DNA of 64,000 nt from an uncultured Paracoccaceae bacterium (lineage in GTDB: Bacteria > Pseudomonadota > Alphaproteobacteria > Rhodobacterales > Rhodobacteraceae), in contig CANMKS010000001.1 of the NCBI GenBank assembly GCA_947498645.1, positions 62,001-126,000 of the forward strand, read 5' to 3'. The notes beneath the pieces are model-generated. The model was not told the DNA's origin. It searched no databases and worked only from the letters and a program-made list of their open reading frames with translations. Shown one piece after another: positions 63,676 through 64,000 of the stretch; position 1 is the first letter of the stretch, and the number at the start of each line of letters is the position of its first letter. The translations under genes and the position numbers were made by a program.

Positions 63676-64000
63676 ATGCAAACCAAAATCGGCATTATTG
63701 GCGGATCAGGCATCTACAACATGGATGGGTTGCAAGACCCGACGTGGGTGGGTGTCAACAGCCCATGGGGCGCCCCATCGGATGAGATCCTTACAGGTAG
63801 GTTGAACGGTGTCGAAATGGCATTTCTGCCCCGCCACGGGCGAAGGCATGTGCATTCTCCGACCACCGTGCCCTACCGGGCCAATATCGATGCGATGAAA
63901 CGCCTTGGCGTCACCGATGTCATCAGCGTCAGTGCCTGCGGATCATTCCGCGAAGAGATGGCACCGGGTGATTTTGTGGTTGTGGACCAGTTCATCGACC
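63676..64000 (+). CDS. mtnP: S-methyl-5'-thioadenosine phosphorylase (3' end beyond window)
   Basis: The frame starts at the ATG at 63676 (MQTKIGIIGGSGIYNMDGL) and is open to the edge, giving 108 codons. GGSGIY, FLPRHGRRHVHSPTTVPYRA (phosphate and ribose contacts) and SVSACGSFREEMAPGDFV match MTA/inosine phosphorylases. The enzyme recycles methylthioadenosine in methionine salvage. AGG precedes the start. Confidence 0.93.
   Translation, partial: MQTKIGIIGGSGIYNMDGLQDPTWVGVNSPWGAPSDEILTGRLNGVEMAFLPRHGRRHVHSPTTVPYRANIDAMKRLGVTDVISVSACGSFREEMAPGDFVVVDQFID

Overview
The window looks like chromosomal DNA of a marine alphaproteobacterium of the order Rhodobacterales (Roseobacter group). This rests on gene order and signals: the block hemN / fnrL / ccoNOQP / ccoGHIS with FNR boxes (TTGAC-N4-ATCAA), an imuA-imuB-dnaE2 cassette behind a GTTC-N7-GTTC LexA box (the alphaproteobacterial SOS motif), and lysC next to ptsP. 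No species call is possible from the sequence alone.

Layout. 1-6660: a minus-strand catabolic operon (LysR regulator, hyuA, hyuB, FAD amine/amino-acid oxidase, HpcH/HpaI aldolase that runs off the left edge). 6734-16688: microaerobic respiration, with oxygen-independent haem synthesis (hemN), the O2 sensor FnrL, the cbb3 oxidase operon ccoNOQP and its assembly operon ccoGHIS. Three FNR boxes tie these together. 16702-22160: the SOS mutasome dnaE2-imuB-imuA. 22576-22665: tRNA-Ser(GCT).

22666-47061 is accessory DNA made of at least two layers. The left layer (22666-30856) starts at tRNA-Ser with a frameshifted tyrosine integrase and has the 5' end of a conjugative relaxase fused in frame to a truncated GHKL/histidine-kinase protein. 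A gene with a receiver domain follows, then a degraded IS3-type element that has cut off a second integrase. The right layer (30857-47061, repeat-to-repeat spacing 16158 bp) is bounded by a 47-bp direct repeat of the 3' part of tRNA-Cys(GCA). It looks like a phage-satellite-type element: intact integrase, small excisionase-like protein, a large primase-helicase, and no capsid or packaging genes. Its cargo is defence-like: a Gabija pair (gajA/gajB), a three-gene module (small protein, GHKL ATPase, HNH nuclease), a nucleotidyltransferase-like gene, a putative ADP-ribosyltransferase, a serine resolvase and an IS630-like transposase. Base composition is visibly more AT-rich across most of this region than in the flanking core genes.

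47257-64000 is core chromosome again: a NeuC-like epimerase followed by two tandem Kdo-transferase paralogues; molybdate transporter modABC; a histone-deacetylase-like (AcuC) protein; a Nudix hydrolase; a DUF1178 protein; a short-chain dehydrogenase; aspartate kinase lysC and the nitrogen-PTS enzyme I ptsP; EcsC-like and GNAT proteins; a flavin reductase-like protein; a SulP transporter; and the start of mtnP.

The best candidates for undescribed biology are (i) the chimeric relaxase-GHKL-histidine kinase with its receiver-domain partner, and (ii) the small protein / GHKL ATPase / HNH module in the tRNA-Cys island.
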